Positions 46,715 to 54,840 of a stretch of 64,000 nucleotides of DNA are shown here, piece after piece (position 1 is the stretch's first letter; each line of letters opens with the position of its first letter). The notes under the pieces are model-generated. The model was not told the origin of the DNA. It searched no databases and saw nothing but the letters and a program-made list of their open reading frames with translations. Origin of the DNA: Variovorax paradoxus. GTDB lineage: Bacteria > Pseudomonadota > Gammaproteobacteria > Burkholderiales > Burkholderiaceae_C. The DNA lies in contig NZ_JAUSRN010000002.1 in assembly GCF_030811855.1 (NCBI RefSeq), positions 496,001 to 560,000 of the forward strand. The letters run 5' to 3'. The position numbers were made by a program, and so were the translations under genes.

Positions 46715-47707
46715 ATGGTTTTTTCAATGCAGCGCCCCCATCCGGCTCGCCGGGCGCTCGGCGTCGGCCTCCTTGTAGCGGCCTTTGGCCTGACCGGTCT
46801 TGCGCACGCGCAAGGCACGCCCATCCGCCTGCTGGTCGGATTTCCGGCCGGCGCCGGCTCGGACGCCATTGCACGCACGCTCGGCGAAAAACTCAAGGAC
46901 GTGCTGGGCGTGCCGGTGGTGGTGGAGAACCGCGCCGGCGCGGGCGGACAGATTGCGGCGCAGGCGCTCAAGGCAGCCCCGGCTGACGGCCATACGCTGT
47001 TCCTCTCCCACGACCACTCGATTTCCATCCTGCCGCAGGTGGTGAAGAACCCAGGCTTCAACCCCGCCACCGACTTCGTGCCGGTGGCCGGCTTCGCCAC
47101 CTTCGCCAACGTGCTGGCCGTCTCGGGCGGCACGCCGGCCAAGAGCATTGATGAATACGTGAAATGGGTTCGTACCCAGCGCGGCGGCAAGGAGACCATC
47201 GGCATCCCCGCGCCGGCTTCGATCCCCGAATTCCTGGTGAAGATGATCTCGGAAAAATACAAGATCGACGTGCAGCCCGCGCCCTACCGCGGCAGCGCGC
47301 CAATGACGGCGGACATGCTGGGCAACCAGATCACCGCCGGCATCGCCTCGGTGCCCGACTTCATAGAGAACCACAAAGCTGGCAAAGTGCGCATCGTGGC
47401 CTCGATCGGTGCCAAGCGCCAGGCTGTGCTTCCGAACGTGCCTACCTTCACTGAGTTGGGCTTTTCCAATCTTGAAGACCTGCCTTACTACGGCATCTTC
47501 GCGCCCGTTGGCACGCCGCAGCCCATTATCGACAAGTACGGCGATGCGCTGCAGAAGGTGCTGGCGATGCCCGACGTGAAGCAGAAGCTCACTGCAATGG
47601 GCCTGACGGTGGCGTACGAGCCGCAAGGCCAATTCGCGGGCCGCGTGCGCACTTACACGCAGACTTGGGAGCGGATCATTCAGTCGAGCGGGTTCAAGCC
47701 GCTGTAG
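46715..47707 (+). CDS. Bug-family periplasmic substrate-binding protein
   Basis: A 330-residue solute receptor. From the ATG at 46715 (GGAG 7 nt upstream) the signal peptide is MVFSMQRPHPARRALGVG with cleavage near AHA-QGT. Family marks are IRLLVGFPAGAGSDAIARTLGEKL, VVENRAGAGGQIAAQALKAA and FLSHDHSISILPQV. It is a single gene, divergent from clpB, with no TctAB partners. Ligand unknown. Start codons at 46703 and 46727 are possible. Confidence 0.9.
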   Translation: MVFSMQRPHPARRALGVGLLVAAFGLTGLAHAQGTPIRLLVGFPAGAGSDAIARTLGEKLKDVLGVPVVVENRAGAGGQIAAQALKAAPADGHTLFLSHDHSISILPQVVKNPGFNPATDFVPVAGFATFANVLAVSGGTPAKSIDEYVKWVRTQRGGKETIGIPAPASIPEFLVKMISEKYKIDVQPAPYRGSAPMTADMLGNQITAGIASVPDFIENHKAGKVRIVASIGAKRQAVLPNVPTFTELGFSNLEDLPYYGIFAPVGTPQPIIDKYGDALQKVLAMPDVKQKLTAMGLTVAYEPQGQFAGRVRTYTQTWERIIQSSGFKPL

Positions 47708-47955
47708 CTGTTCACAGGCAGGGGCGCCGCTGTGACCCGAATCCTCCCAGCGCGCCGGCCCTGCCACAGACGTCGCGGCAGTGGCACGCCCTTGCACGAA
47801 GTCCACACAACGAGTTTCGTTGGAGCAAGTACCGGAGATAGCACGCGCTTCGGATGGCTCACGCGCCCGCCGGAGATCTGCATTCTTTCACGGTTCGTTT
47901 ACCGCAATCGGGGAGGCACTGCGGCTTTGACTATTTCGGCCAACCACAATGGGTC

Positions 47956-48105
47956 ATGGCCAACCTCAGCCCCCAACTGCAAGCGGCGCTGGCTCAGCTC
48001 GCAGCTCAGCCCGGCGTGACTCCCACGCAGAAGGCGCGACTGCGCGCCGCCGTCGCCAGCGATTCCCGGTTGGTGAAGCAATGGAACCAGGACGCATCCC
48101 GATGA
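47956..48105 (+). CDS. 49-aa orphan copy of the effector N-terminal module (copy 1)
   Basis: It encodes MANLSPQLQAALAQLAAQPG and ends QWNQDASR. It matches the first 49 residues of the large effector at 49300 at about 30 of 49 positions and module copy 2 at 34 of 49. Its TGA overlaps the lipoprotein ATG (ATGA, 48102-48105). It is either a degenerate effector remnant kept by translational coupling or a functional small adaptor. The longer in-frame reading upstream (from 47854) has no support. Confidence 0.65.
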   Translation: MANLSPQLQAALAQLAAQPGVTPTQKARLRAAVASDSRLVKQWNQDASR

Positions 48106-48458
48106 TTGCCCGCAAGCTCATATTGCCGATGCTTGCAACACTGGCCCTGAGCGCCTGTGCTCATGCCCCCGCGCCTGACTCCAAAAAGACCATGCCGATG
48201 AATGCATCTGCGAAAGCCTACCGTCCCCACACGCTGGATGAGCACCCCGACCCCTATCCGCGCCGCAACGAACAGACAGGACTGTTAGAGCCCTCCCCCC
48301 CTCAATTCCGGCGCTTGCTTGATTATTTTTTTACGCGCAACGACGTTGTGGTGCAGATCATCCCCCGACGCGAAGGAGACGTTCCTGACGAAAAGCTGCG
48401 ACACGCGTGCGTAGAGAGGATTGATGTCCGCCGCTTCGGCAAAGGATCAAGGCCATGA
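48102..48458 (+). CDS. Internally deleted lipoprotein, putative immunity remnant (copy 1)
   Basis: A 118-residue lipoprotein: signal MIARKLILPMLATLALSAC with lipobox Cys19. It aligns with the 231-residue lipoprotein at 48601 at both ends (KAYRPHTLDEHP, then NEQTGLLEPSPPQFRRL and PDEKLRHACVERIDVR), but about 120 central residues are missing in frame. It is probably non-functional or reduced. The stop overlaps the ATG of module copy 2 by 4 bp. Confidence 0.75.
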   Translation: MIARKLILPMLATLALSACAHAPAPDSKKTMPMNASAKAYRPHTLDEHPDPYPRRNEQTGLLEPSPPQFRRLLDYFFTRNDVVVQIIPRREGDVPDEKLRHACVERIDVRRFGKGSRP

Positions 48459-48604
48459 CCGACCTCAATCCCCAACTGGAGAGCGCCCTCTCCCAATTCG
48501 CTTCCCAACCCGGTGTCACTCCCTCGCAGGAAGCACAACTGCGTGCCGCCGTCGCCAGCGATGCCCGATTGCTGGAGCAATGGAACCAGAAGGCATCCCG
48601 ATGA
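48455..48604 (+). CDS. 49-aa orphan copy of the effector N-terminal module (copy 2)
   Basis: It starts MTDLNPQLESALSQFASQPG and ends QWNQKASR, the same length and the same ATGA coupling to the next lipoprotein as copy 1. It is identical to the effector N-terminus at about 31 of 49 positions. Retention of frame, length and overlap in both copies argues that the arrangement was duplicated as a unit with its lipoprotein. Confidence 0.65.
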   Translation: MTDLNPQLESALSQFASQPGVTPSQEAQLRAAVASDARLLEQWNQKASR

Positions 48605-49296
48605 TTGCCCGCAAGCTCATATTGCCGATGCTTGCGGCGCTGATGCTGGGTGCCTGCGCCCAAGTCCCACCAACCCTACTCAAAGAGGCTGCGCCCATGA
48701 CCATGTCTGCAGGAACCTACCGCCCTCACACGCTGGATGAATACCCCGAACTCACACCGGACGAGATCGGCCGACGAATGCTCAAGCTGATCGACAGCCT
48801 CAAATCCTTCGACGAGTTGTCGTTGGAGCGGGTGCGGGAGGTGACGCGGCTGCCTCTGTACGACATTCCTGAGACGACTTCACACGGTTTTGGGATGCAC
48901 TTACCAGCGTCGGGTTGGCGCTATGTCTTTGCTTATTACAACAACCCCAAATCCCCAGATTTGAAAAACATCAGCTACAACTTCATCAATAAGAATGAAG
49001 CCGCCGATATGGCACCAGTCTGTACGATGGACTACGACGCTTACGTGACTGCGCTAAAGGGCATGGGATTTCAGGAACGGGAGGACATGGCCCAGTACGA
49101 AACGTATCCGACGTTGCCGCCCCGTCTCAATGAACGGACAGGGCTCCTCGAAACGCCTCCACCCAAGTTCCGGCGCCTGCCAGTTTATTTTTTTACGCGC
49201 AAAAGCGTCGTGGTGCAGATCACCCGTTGGCGCGAAGCGGATGCCCCAGACGAAAAGCTGCGCCATGCCTGCGTGCAATCCATCGCCGTCAGATAA
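48601..49296 (+). CDS. Lipoprotein, putative immunity protein (full-length copy 2)
   Basis: A 231-residue lipoprotein with signal MIARKLILPMLAALMLGAC (Cys19). The mature part has no domain I recognise; it contains LTPDEIGRRMLKLIDSLKSF, an aromatic segment GWRYVFAYYNNPKSPDLKN and a C-terminal NERTGLLETPPPKFRRLP. The central 48900-49060 stretch is AT-rich compared with its surroundings, a sign of recent transfer. It lies 3 bp upstream of the effector gene. The order (lipoprotein immunity gene just before effector gene) is that known for bacteria-killing T4SS effector pairs in Xanthomonadales; function here is inferred. Confidence 0.75.
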   Translation: MIARKLILPMLAALMLGACAQVPPTLLKEAAPMTMSAGTYRPHTLDEYPELTPDEIGRRMLKLIDSLKSFDELSLERVREVTRLPLYDIPETTSHGFGMHLPASGWRYVFAYYNNPKSPDLKNISYNFINKNEAADMAPVCTMDYDAYVTALKGMGFQEREDMAQYETYPTLPPRLNERTGLLETPPPKFRRLPVYFFTRKSVVVQITRWREADAPDEKLRHACVQSIAVR

Positions 49297-49299
49297 ACC

Positions 49300-50979
49300 A
49301 TGGCAAACCCCAATTCCCAGCTGCAAACGGCCCTTGCCCAATTCGCCGCCCAACCTGGCCTCACACCCGCGCACGAAGCGCAGCTGCGTGCTGCCATGGC
49401 CAGCGATGCCCGATTGCAGGAGCACTTAAACCAGGCTGCTACCGACGGCGACCTCAAGGGCTTTGCGCTGTCGCAGGCTGGTGCCCAACCGAATCTGACC
49501 GGCACGTACGACAAGGCTTCCGGCGTCGTGACCCTGCCGTCCAGCAGTTTTGCGCCCACCGGCACAACCGCCAGTGCAGACTTGAGCGCGGCGCTGCGTC
49601 TGCAGGACATGTCGCTGCGCTTTGCCCACGGCGACTACGACGACCCCGCCGGTAAGCTCTGCCGTCCGGTCACGCAGGAGATGGTGAACAACCTGCAATC
49701 GACCATCAACGGCTCGCCGGTGCTGGCGCAGGAGATGAAGAAGGCGGTCATGCCGCCGGGTCCGGGGCAGGAAGCGCCCTTGCAGCACTTTGCGCCGCTC
49801 AGCGGGACGGTGGCAGGCGGCACCTACAGCGGTGACACCAAGACCATGAGCTTGCCGCCGTCCAGTCTTTCAGGCAAGTTCAATTCGGCGGACATGACCT
49901 TTGTGCTGGGCCACGAAGTCCAGCATGCTTTCAATCACGCCGCCATGGCTGCGGCCAGTCAGTCTTTCAACACCGAGACCCGGCAGATCGCCCAAAGCAA
50001 CAGCCTTGCGCACGACTACACGCGTCCCATCGGCAAGCTGACTCAGGCTTCGCGCGAGGATGAGGCCAGCGCGCAAATCGCGGGATGGAATGCATTGCTG
50101 AGTCAACGTCAGCAAATCAATCCAATGGCAGGGCTCAGTGAGATGCTGGGGACTGGAAATTTCAGGGTCAAAGATTTCGTCGAACTCGGATTGACACCCA
50201 ACTCCGCCCAAGCCCGCCCCGGTCTGACTTTCAACCCCGACGCCACCCTGTCTCAAACCCCCGCCAACATTGCCGCAGCGGGGCAGTACTACTTCGACAA
50301 GCCGCCCAAGGGGACGCCCGGCGTACCGGAGAACCAAACCACCGGCATTGGCTTTCACGGAGATTCCGACTACCGCAACTACTACGGTGCCCATGCGGTG
50401 GGGCGCGCTATCGATATGGAGCGCTCCTACGCCCAGCCCATCAACGGCCATGCGCCGAGCATGCAGGTCGACATGTCTCGCCTGGGCCTGCGCGAAGACC
50501 TGATGGAGCGGAACGGCATCACCATCGGAAAAAACCCCGGCACGCCGCAGCCCTACAACGACACCAGCCAGTTGCCGCCGGCACCGCATCGTTTCGATCA
50601 CACCAACACGCCGCCCGGCATGCCCAATAGCCATCAGCATGTGCCGGTGGTTCCCGGCGCGACAGGATCGCCCGGGGCAAAAGCCGGCGATCCACGCGAT
50701 CCGGAGTCTGTTCAGCCTTCCGGCACACCCCAGGCGCAGCCGGAACTCTCGCCCACAGTCGACTTCTCCGCCTATCTCGACCGCATGCTTGCCGCCGCGC
50801 AGTCGGGCGACGACGCTTCCTTCCGCAAGATGACCCAGACCTTGGCCGATCTACCACCCGGACGCGAGCTGCGCGCCGAAGCCGTTGCCGCCGTAGACCA
50901 ACAGGAGCAATTGGCCGCACAGCATCAAGCCCAACTGCAGCAAGCAGCGCAGGTCAGTGGCCCGGTCATGCGCATGTAA
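49300..50979 (+). CDS. Putative secreted zinc-metallopeptidase effector
   Basis: A 559-residue protein without signal peptide. Residues 1-49 are the module also found as orphan copies. The central domain (about 170-270) has a zinc motif HEVQH (205-209) in DMTFVLGHEVQHAFNHAA and downstream acidic candidates E253/E255 in SREDEASAQIAGW, a gluzincin-like spacing. Residues 430-490 are Pro/Gly-rich, and the C-terminus (about 490-559) is a helical Gln/Ala-rich tail (RMLAAAQSGDDASF, AAVDQQEQLAAQHQAQL). The mix of leaderless protein, protease motif, flexible linker and polar tail next to a lipoprotein suggests a toxin delivered to rival cells. The delivery system is not in the window. Confidence 0.75.
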   Translation: MANPNSQLQTALAQFAAQPGLTPAHEAQLRAAMASDARLQEHLNQAATDGDLKGFALSQAGAQPNLTGTYDKASGVVTLPSSSFAPTGTTASADLSAALRLQDMSLRFAHGDYDDPAGKLCRPVTQEMVNNLQSTINGSPVLAQEMKKAVMPPGPGQEAPLQHFAPLSGTVAGGTYSGDTKTMSLPPSSLSGKFNSADMTFVLGHEVQHAFNHAAMAAASQSFNTETRQIAQSNSLAHDYTRPIGKLTQASREDEASAQIAGWNALLSQRQQINPMAGLSEMLGTGNFRVKDFVELGLTPNSAQARPGLTFNPDATLSQTPANIAAAGQYYFDKPPKGTPGVPENQTTGIGFHGDSDYRNYYGAHAVGRAIDMERSYAQPINGHAPSMQVDMSRLGLREDLMERNGITIGKNPGTPQPYNDTSQLPPAPHRFDHTNTPPGMPNSHQHVPVVPGATGSPGAKAGDPRDPESVQPSGTPQAQPELSPTVDFSAYLDRMLAAAQSGDDASFRKMTQTLADLPPGRELRAEAVAAVDQQEQLAAQHQAQLQQAAQVSGPVMRM

Positions 50980-51033
50980 CACCCAGTAGATCGCCATTGA
51001 ACGGATCGGGAACGGGAGCGAAAAGGGGAAGAA

Positions 51034-51576
51034 ATGAACGAAGAAAAAAGCATGGTTTTGGTCAGCAAGATTGCGGCACTTGTCGAGCAATTCGACCGTC
51101 ACTGCGAGCTCGCCAGCGGACAGTTGCGCCACCTTGCGCAACAGATGCCGGGAGTGGTGCGGCAGTCGGTCGATGAGCACTTTCGTCGCATTCCCGACGA
51201 GGTGATGGGCAGCATCCGATCCGGAATCGAGCGGCCCGTCGTCGCCTATGAACAGCGTTTGCGCGAGGCGGGCGAGCAGTTGCAGCGAGCATCGACTGCA
51301 CTCACCACACAACTACTGCGCGCTGAAACGCTGCACAAGCAATTGATCTGGAAAGTTGCCGGTATCACGCTGGGCAGTCTGGCGCTCCTTCTGGCAGGCG
51401 GAGGCTGGTTGTCCTGGCACTACTACGAAGAGATTCGCAAGAGTCAGGTGTCCGCCGATCTGATGGGGGCCTACAACCAGGCAGACGTCACGCTATGCGA
51501 TGGCCGCTTGTGCGCCAAGGTGAGTAGAAGAGATAGGCAGCGCTATGGCGAATATGTTCCAGTCGAGTCCCGGTGA
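51034..51576 (+). CDS. Membrane-anchored coiled-coil protein downstream of the effector
   Basis: A 180-residue protein. The long N-terminal helical region (about 5-110) has heptad character (VEQFDRHCELASGQLRHLAQQ, EQRLREAGEQLQRASTALTT); one membrane segment follows (WKVAGITLGSLALLLAGGGW), then a short tail with two cysteines (ADVTLCDGRLCAKV). No family is recognised with certainty; I recall similar proteins next to effector genes in Xanthomonadaceae, which I cannot verify here. It lies 54 bp after the effector and may assist loading or protect the producer. Confidence 0.7.
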   Translation: MNEEKSMVLVSKIAALVEQFDRHCELASGQLRHLAQQMPGVVRQSVDEHFRRIPDEVMGSIRSGIERPVVAYEQRLREAGEQLQRASTALTTQLLRAETLHKQLIWKVAGITLGSLALLLAGGGWLSWHYYEEIRKSQVSADLMGAYNQADVTLCDGRLCAKVSRRDRQRYGEYVPVESR

Positions 51577-51687
51577 ACCGTTGACGTTGGCGTTAGCCGG
51601 CAGGTCAAGGAGACACGGGCAGCACGCGGGTGAGGCAAGGCGAAGGCGGTGTCAGCGCACCGCCGATCACCGGAGGCTCGCTGCGAT

Positions 51688-52164
51688 TCAGGCGTTGCCG
51701 GCGTCGATACCCCAGCGCGCCAGCGCCTTGTCATCGGCGACCCGCGCATCCACCCATCGTGCGCCGTCAGGCGTCTGTTCCTTTTTCCAGAACGGCGCCT
51801 GCGTCTTCAGGTAGTCCATCAGGAACTCGCAGGCCTCGAAGCTCTGGCCGCGGTGAGCCGAGACCACCGCCACCATCATGATCTGGTCGAGCGGCTGCAG
51901 CAGGCCCACGCGGTGGATCACGCGTGCGCCCAGGATGTCGAAACGCCGGTGCGCTTCATCGATCATGGCCTCGATGGCCTTCTCGGTCATGCCCGGGTAG
52001 TGCTCGAGTTCCATCGACGCGATGGCGCTGCCGTCATTGCGATCTCTTACGGTGCCGACGAAGCTGCAGACCGCGCCCACGCGTTTGTCGCCGGCACGCA
52101 ACGCGGCGACCTCCTGTCCCAGGTCGAAATCGGCTGTCCGGATCGAAACGCGTGCATCGCTCAT
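51688..52164 (-). CDS. moaE: Molybdopterin synthase catalytic subunit MoaE
   Basis: Transfers sulfur from MoaD to precursor Z to form molybdopterin. It has 158 residues from the ATG at 52164 (MSDARVSIRTADFD). Family marks are GAVCSFVGTVRDRN, LEHYPGMTEKAIEAM, RVIHRVGLLQPLDQIMMVAVVSAHR and the C-terminal KTQAPFWKKE with the catalytic lysine. It is separated from moaD by a DapA-family gene on the other strand. Confidence 0.96.
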   Translation of the reverse strand: MSDARVSIRTADFDLGQEVAALRAGDKRVGAVCSFVGTVRDRNDGSAIASMELEHYPGMTEKAIEAMIDEAHRRFDILGARVIHRVGLLQPLDQIMMVAVVSAHRGQSFEACEFLMDYLKTQAPFWKKEQTPDGARWVDARVADDKALARWGIDAGNA

Positions 52165-52418
52165 GCCGGGATTGTGGCACCGCGCTAGACTTCGGCAATG
52201 CCTTGCCACGCCACGCTTTCTTCGGTGCTTTTGCGCCTCGAAGGCAGCCGCGCGCGCCAGGGCAGCAAAGCCAAAAAACCAAAGCTCGTCTGACCGGAGC
52301 CGCGGTTCCGTCGTCGGATGAGCGACGGAACCTGCAAAGGCCTTGGCCCCGATTTGGGTTGCGCGCGCATCGAACGACGGTTCTTTTCCATCGGTCGATT
52401 CCCGTAAGGAAGCCTCGC

Positions 52419-53315
52419 GTGCCGCAACCATCTCACCCCTCCTCCCGCCCTGATTTCTCGGGCCTCTGGATTCCTCTTGTCACGCCGTTTCGCGGCGGCG
52501 CCGTCGACCATGCGGCGCTGTCGGCGCTGACACACCGGCTCGCCGATGACGGCGTGGCCGGTTTCGTGGTCTGCGCCTCGACAGGCGAAGCCGCAGCGCT
52601 CGATGAAGCGGAACAGCTGGCCGCACTCGACACGGTGCAAGCTGCCGCCGAAGGGCTGCCGATCATCATGGGTCTGTCGGGGTACCACCTGGGCAAGACA
52701 ACAGCTTGGGTACGGCGGCTCGCCGAACGGCCCCTGGCGGGGCTGCAGGTGCCCGCGCCGCACTACATCCGGCCATCGCAGGCCGGCCTGCTCGAATGGT
52801 TCCGCGCCATTGCCGACGCCAGCGCCGCGCCGGTGCTGATCTACGACATTCCCTATCGCACCGGCGCGACCATTGCCCGCGAAACACTGCTGGCACTCGC
52901 CGAGCACCCGCGCATCCGCGGCATCAAGGACTGCGGCGGCGACATGGCCAAGACACGCGCCGTGATTGCGGATGGCAGGCTCCAGGTGCTGTCCGGCGAA
53001 GACCACCAGATCTTCAGCACCGTGGCCGAAGGCGGCGTGGGCGCCATCGCGGCGAGCGGGCATGTGCAAACGCGGCGCTTTGTGCAGGTGCTGCGCCTCC
53101 TGGCCGAAAACCGGCTCGCGGAAGCGCGCGCCGAATGGCAGCCGCTGCAGCCGTTGATCGAGATGCTGTTTGCCGAACCAAACCCCGGGCCGCTCAAGGC
53201 GCTGTTGGCGCACGACGGATCGATGAGCGACGAACTGCGCTCGCCGATGACCCGCGCATCCGATGCATTGCGCGAGCGCCTGGTGGCGCTGGACGCCCGG
53301 CTCAGCCGCCCGTAA
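52419..53315 (+). CDS. DapA-family lyase/synthase (dihydrodipicolinate synthase superfamily)
   Basis: Class I aldolase-type TIM barrel of 298 residues with a GTG start at 52419 (AAGGA 8 nt upstream). Schiff-base Lys170 is in RGIKDCGGD and Tyr142 in LIYDIPYRTG. The pyruvate-binding motif is STGE (54-57), in place of the usual TTGE. It is therefore likely a paralogue rather than the housekeeping DapA; related enzymes cleave or form 2-keto acids. It is nested between moaE and moaD on the opposite strand and its end overlaps moaD by 14 bp. Confidence 0.85.
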   Translation: MPQPSHPSSRPDFSGLWIPLVTPFRGGAVDHAALSALTHRLADDGVAGFVVCASTGEAAALDEAEQLAALDTVQAAAEGLPIIMGLSGYHLGKTTAWVRRLAERPLAGLQVPAPHYIRPSQAGLLEWFRAIADASAAPVLIYDIPYRTGATIARETLLALAEHPRIRGIKDCGGDMAKTRAVIADGRLQVLSGEDHQIFSTVAEGGVGAIAASGHVQTRRFVQVLRLLAENRLAEARAEWQPLQPLIEMLFAEPNPGPLKALLAHDGSMSDELRSPMTRASDALRERLVALDARLSRP

Positions 53316-53553
53316 CGGGTGGGAAGAAGGCGACCTCGCAGCCTTCGCGCAGCGCGGCCGCCTCGTCGCTCATGGCCTGGTCGAGCGCCATGCGCACGGC
53401 CTTGCCGCGCGCCAGTGCCGTGGCGTACGCGCCGCCGCGGGCGATGAGTTCGTCGCGCAATGCGGCCAGCGTGGCGGCGCCGGTGTCGACGGTTTCACTG
53501 CTGGTGTCGAGCGCCTCGCGCACCGAGGCGAAGTAACGGATCTGGACCTTCAT
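53302..53553 (-). CDS. moaD: Molybdopterin synthase sulfur-carrier subunit MoaD
   Basis: An 83-residue ubiquitin-fold protein ending in the essential Gly-Gly (FFPPVTGG), which is thiocarboxylated and feeds MoaE. The N-terminus MKVQIRYFASVREAL is typical. It lies 9 bp after moeA on the same transcript. The 3' end overlaps the convergent DapA-family gene. Confidence 0.95.
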   Translation of the reverse strand: MKVQIRYFASVREALDTSSETVDTGAATLAALRDELIARGGAYATALARGKAVRMALDQAMSDEAAALREGCEVAFFPPVTGG

Positions 53554-53562
53554 GGATGCGCC

Positions 53563-54840
53563 TCAGGCCAGCAGCGAGGCCAATGGAATGAACTTCACCG
53601 TGTCGCCGGCCTTGATGGTCTGGCCTGGCGGGTTGTCGATGACGCCATCGCCCCAGACCATCGACGTCAGCACGCCCGAGCTCTGGTTGGTGAACAGGTC
53701 GAGCCCACCTGCGGCATTGCGCCGCGCGCGCAAGAACTCGCGACGCTTGTCGGCGCGCGGCCAGTCGAAATCGGCACGCATCTGCACGGGCTCGGGTGCC
53801 ACGCGCGTGGCGCCCTGCAGCGTTAACAGGAAGGGGCGAACGAGCAGCAGAAAGGTCAGGAAACTCGATACAGGATTTCCGGGGAGCCCTGTGACGTGGC
53901 AGCGGCCTTGCGCTTCGCCGCCGGCTCTCGGAATAGAGCCATAGGCGAAAGGCTTGCCGGGCTTCATCGAGAGCGACCACAACTTCAGTTCGCCGAGCGT
54001 CTGCACGGCCGCCTTGATGTGGTCTTCTTCCCCTACCGACACGCCGCCGGTGGTGATGATCAGATCGCTGTTCGCGGCCGCACCAAGCAGCGCCTCGATG
54101 GTGGCCTCGCGCTTGTCCGGAACGATGCCGAGGTCGTTCACCTCGCAGCCGAGCCGGTGAAGCAAAGCGCGCATGAAGAAGCGGTTGGAGTTGTAGATCG
54201 CGCCGGGCTTCATGGCCTCGGGCGCGACCTCGCCGGGCATCACCAATTCGTCGCCGGTGGAGAGCAACGCCACACGGGGCCGCCGTGCCACCTGGAGCCG
54301 GTCGAAACCTACGCTGGCCGCGAGGCCCAGCGCCGCGGGCGTCAGCCGATCACCCTTGCGCAGCACCACGTCGCCGGACGCCACGTCTTCGCCCGCACGG
54401 CGAATCCACTGGCCGGCTGCGGGAACGGTTTCGATGCGCACGGCGCCCAGAGTGCCTTCCTGCGGCAGCGCCTGCGCGTCTTCTTGCATCACGATGGCGT
54501 CCGCGCCTTCGGGGATCTGCGCGCCGGTGAAGATGCGTGCCGCGGTGCGGGCCGCGAGCGGCGTGCCGACGGTGCCGGCAGGAATGCGCTGCGCCACCTG
54601 GAGCACCGCACCGGGAGCGGCGCAATCGGCAACGCGCACTGCATAGCCGTCCATCGAGCTGTTGTCGCGCGGCGGCACGGTGAGCGCGGACACGAGGTCT
54701 TGCGCAAGCACGCGGCCATCTGCGTCGAAGGTGGCGACGCTTTCGGCGGGCAGCCTGGGCTGCGCCTTCTCGAGCAGGCTTGCCAGCGCTTCGTCGAGCG
54801 CCATCAGCGAGGGGCGCGAAAGAACAGCAGAATCAGCCAT
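53563..54840 (-). CDS. moeA: Molybdopterin molybdotransferase MoeA
   Basis: Inserts molybdate into adenylated molybdopterin. It has 425 residues. Family blocks are PRDNSSMDGYAVR, RIFTGAQIPEGADAIVMQED, RPRVALLSTGDELVMPGE, DLIITTGGVSVGEEDHIKA and VTGLPGNPVSSFLTFLL, with the C-terminal domain complete. It overlaps mobB by 8 bp and precedes moaD, forming the mobB-moeA-moaD cofactor unit. Confidence 0.97.
   Translation of the reverse strand: MADSAVLSRPSLMALDEALASLLEKAQPRLPAESVATFDADGRVLAQDLVSALTVPPRDNSSMDGYAVRVADCAAPGAVLQVAQRIPAGTVGTPLAARTAARIFTGAQIPEGADAIVMQEDAQALPQEGTLGAVRIETVPAAGQWIRRAGEDVASGDVVLRKGDRLTPAALGLAASVGFDRLQVARRPRVALLSTGDELVMPGEVAPEAMKPGAIYNSNRFFMRALLHRLGCEVNDLGIVPDKREATIEALLGAAANSDLIITTGGVSVGEEDHIKAAVQTLGELKLWSLSMKPGKPFAYGSIPRAGGEAQGRCHVTGLPGNPVSSFLTFLLLVRPFLLTLQGATRVAPEPVQMRADFDWPRADKRREFLRARRNAAGGLDLFTNQSSGVLTSMVWGDGVIDNPPGQTIKAGDTVKFIPLASLLA

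Noticed and set aside
47949..48458. A single 169-codon frame covering module copy 1 and the short lipoprotein
   Set aside because: The first 51 codons are in a different phase from the module; a signal peptide with lipobox starts at 48102, so two overlapping genes explain the region better.
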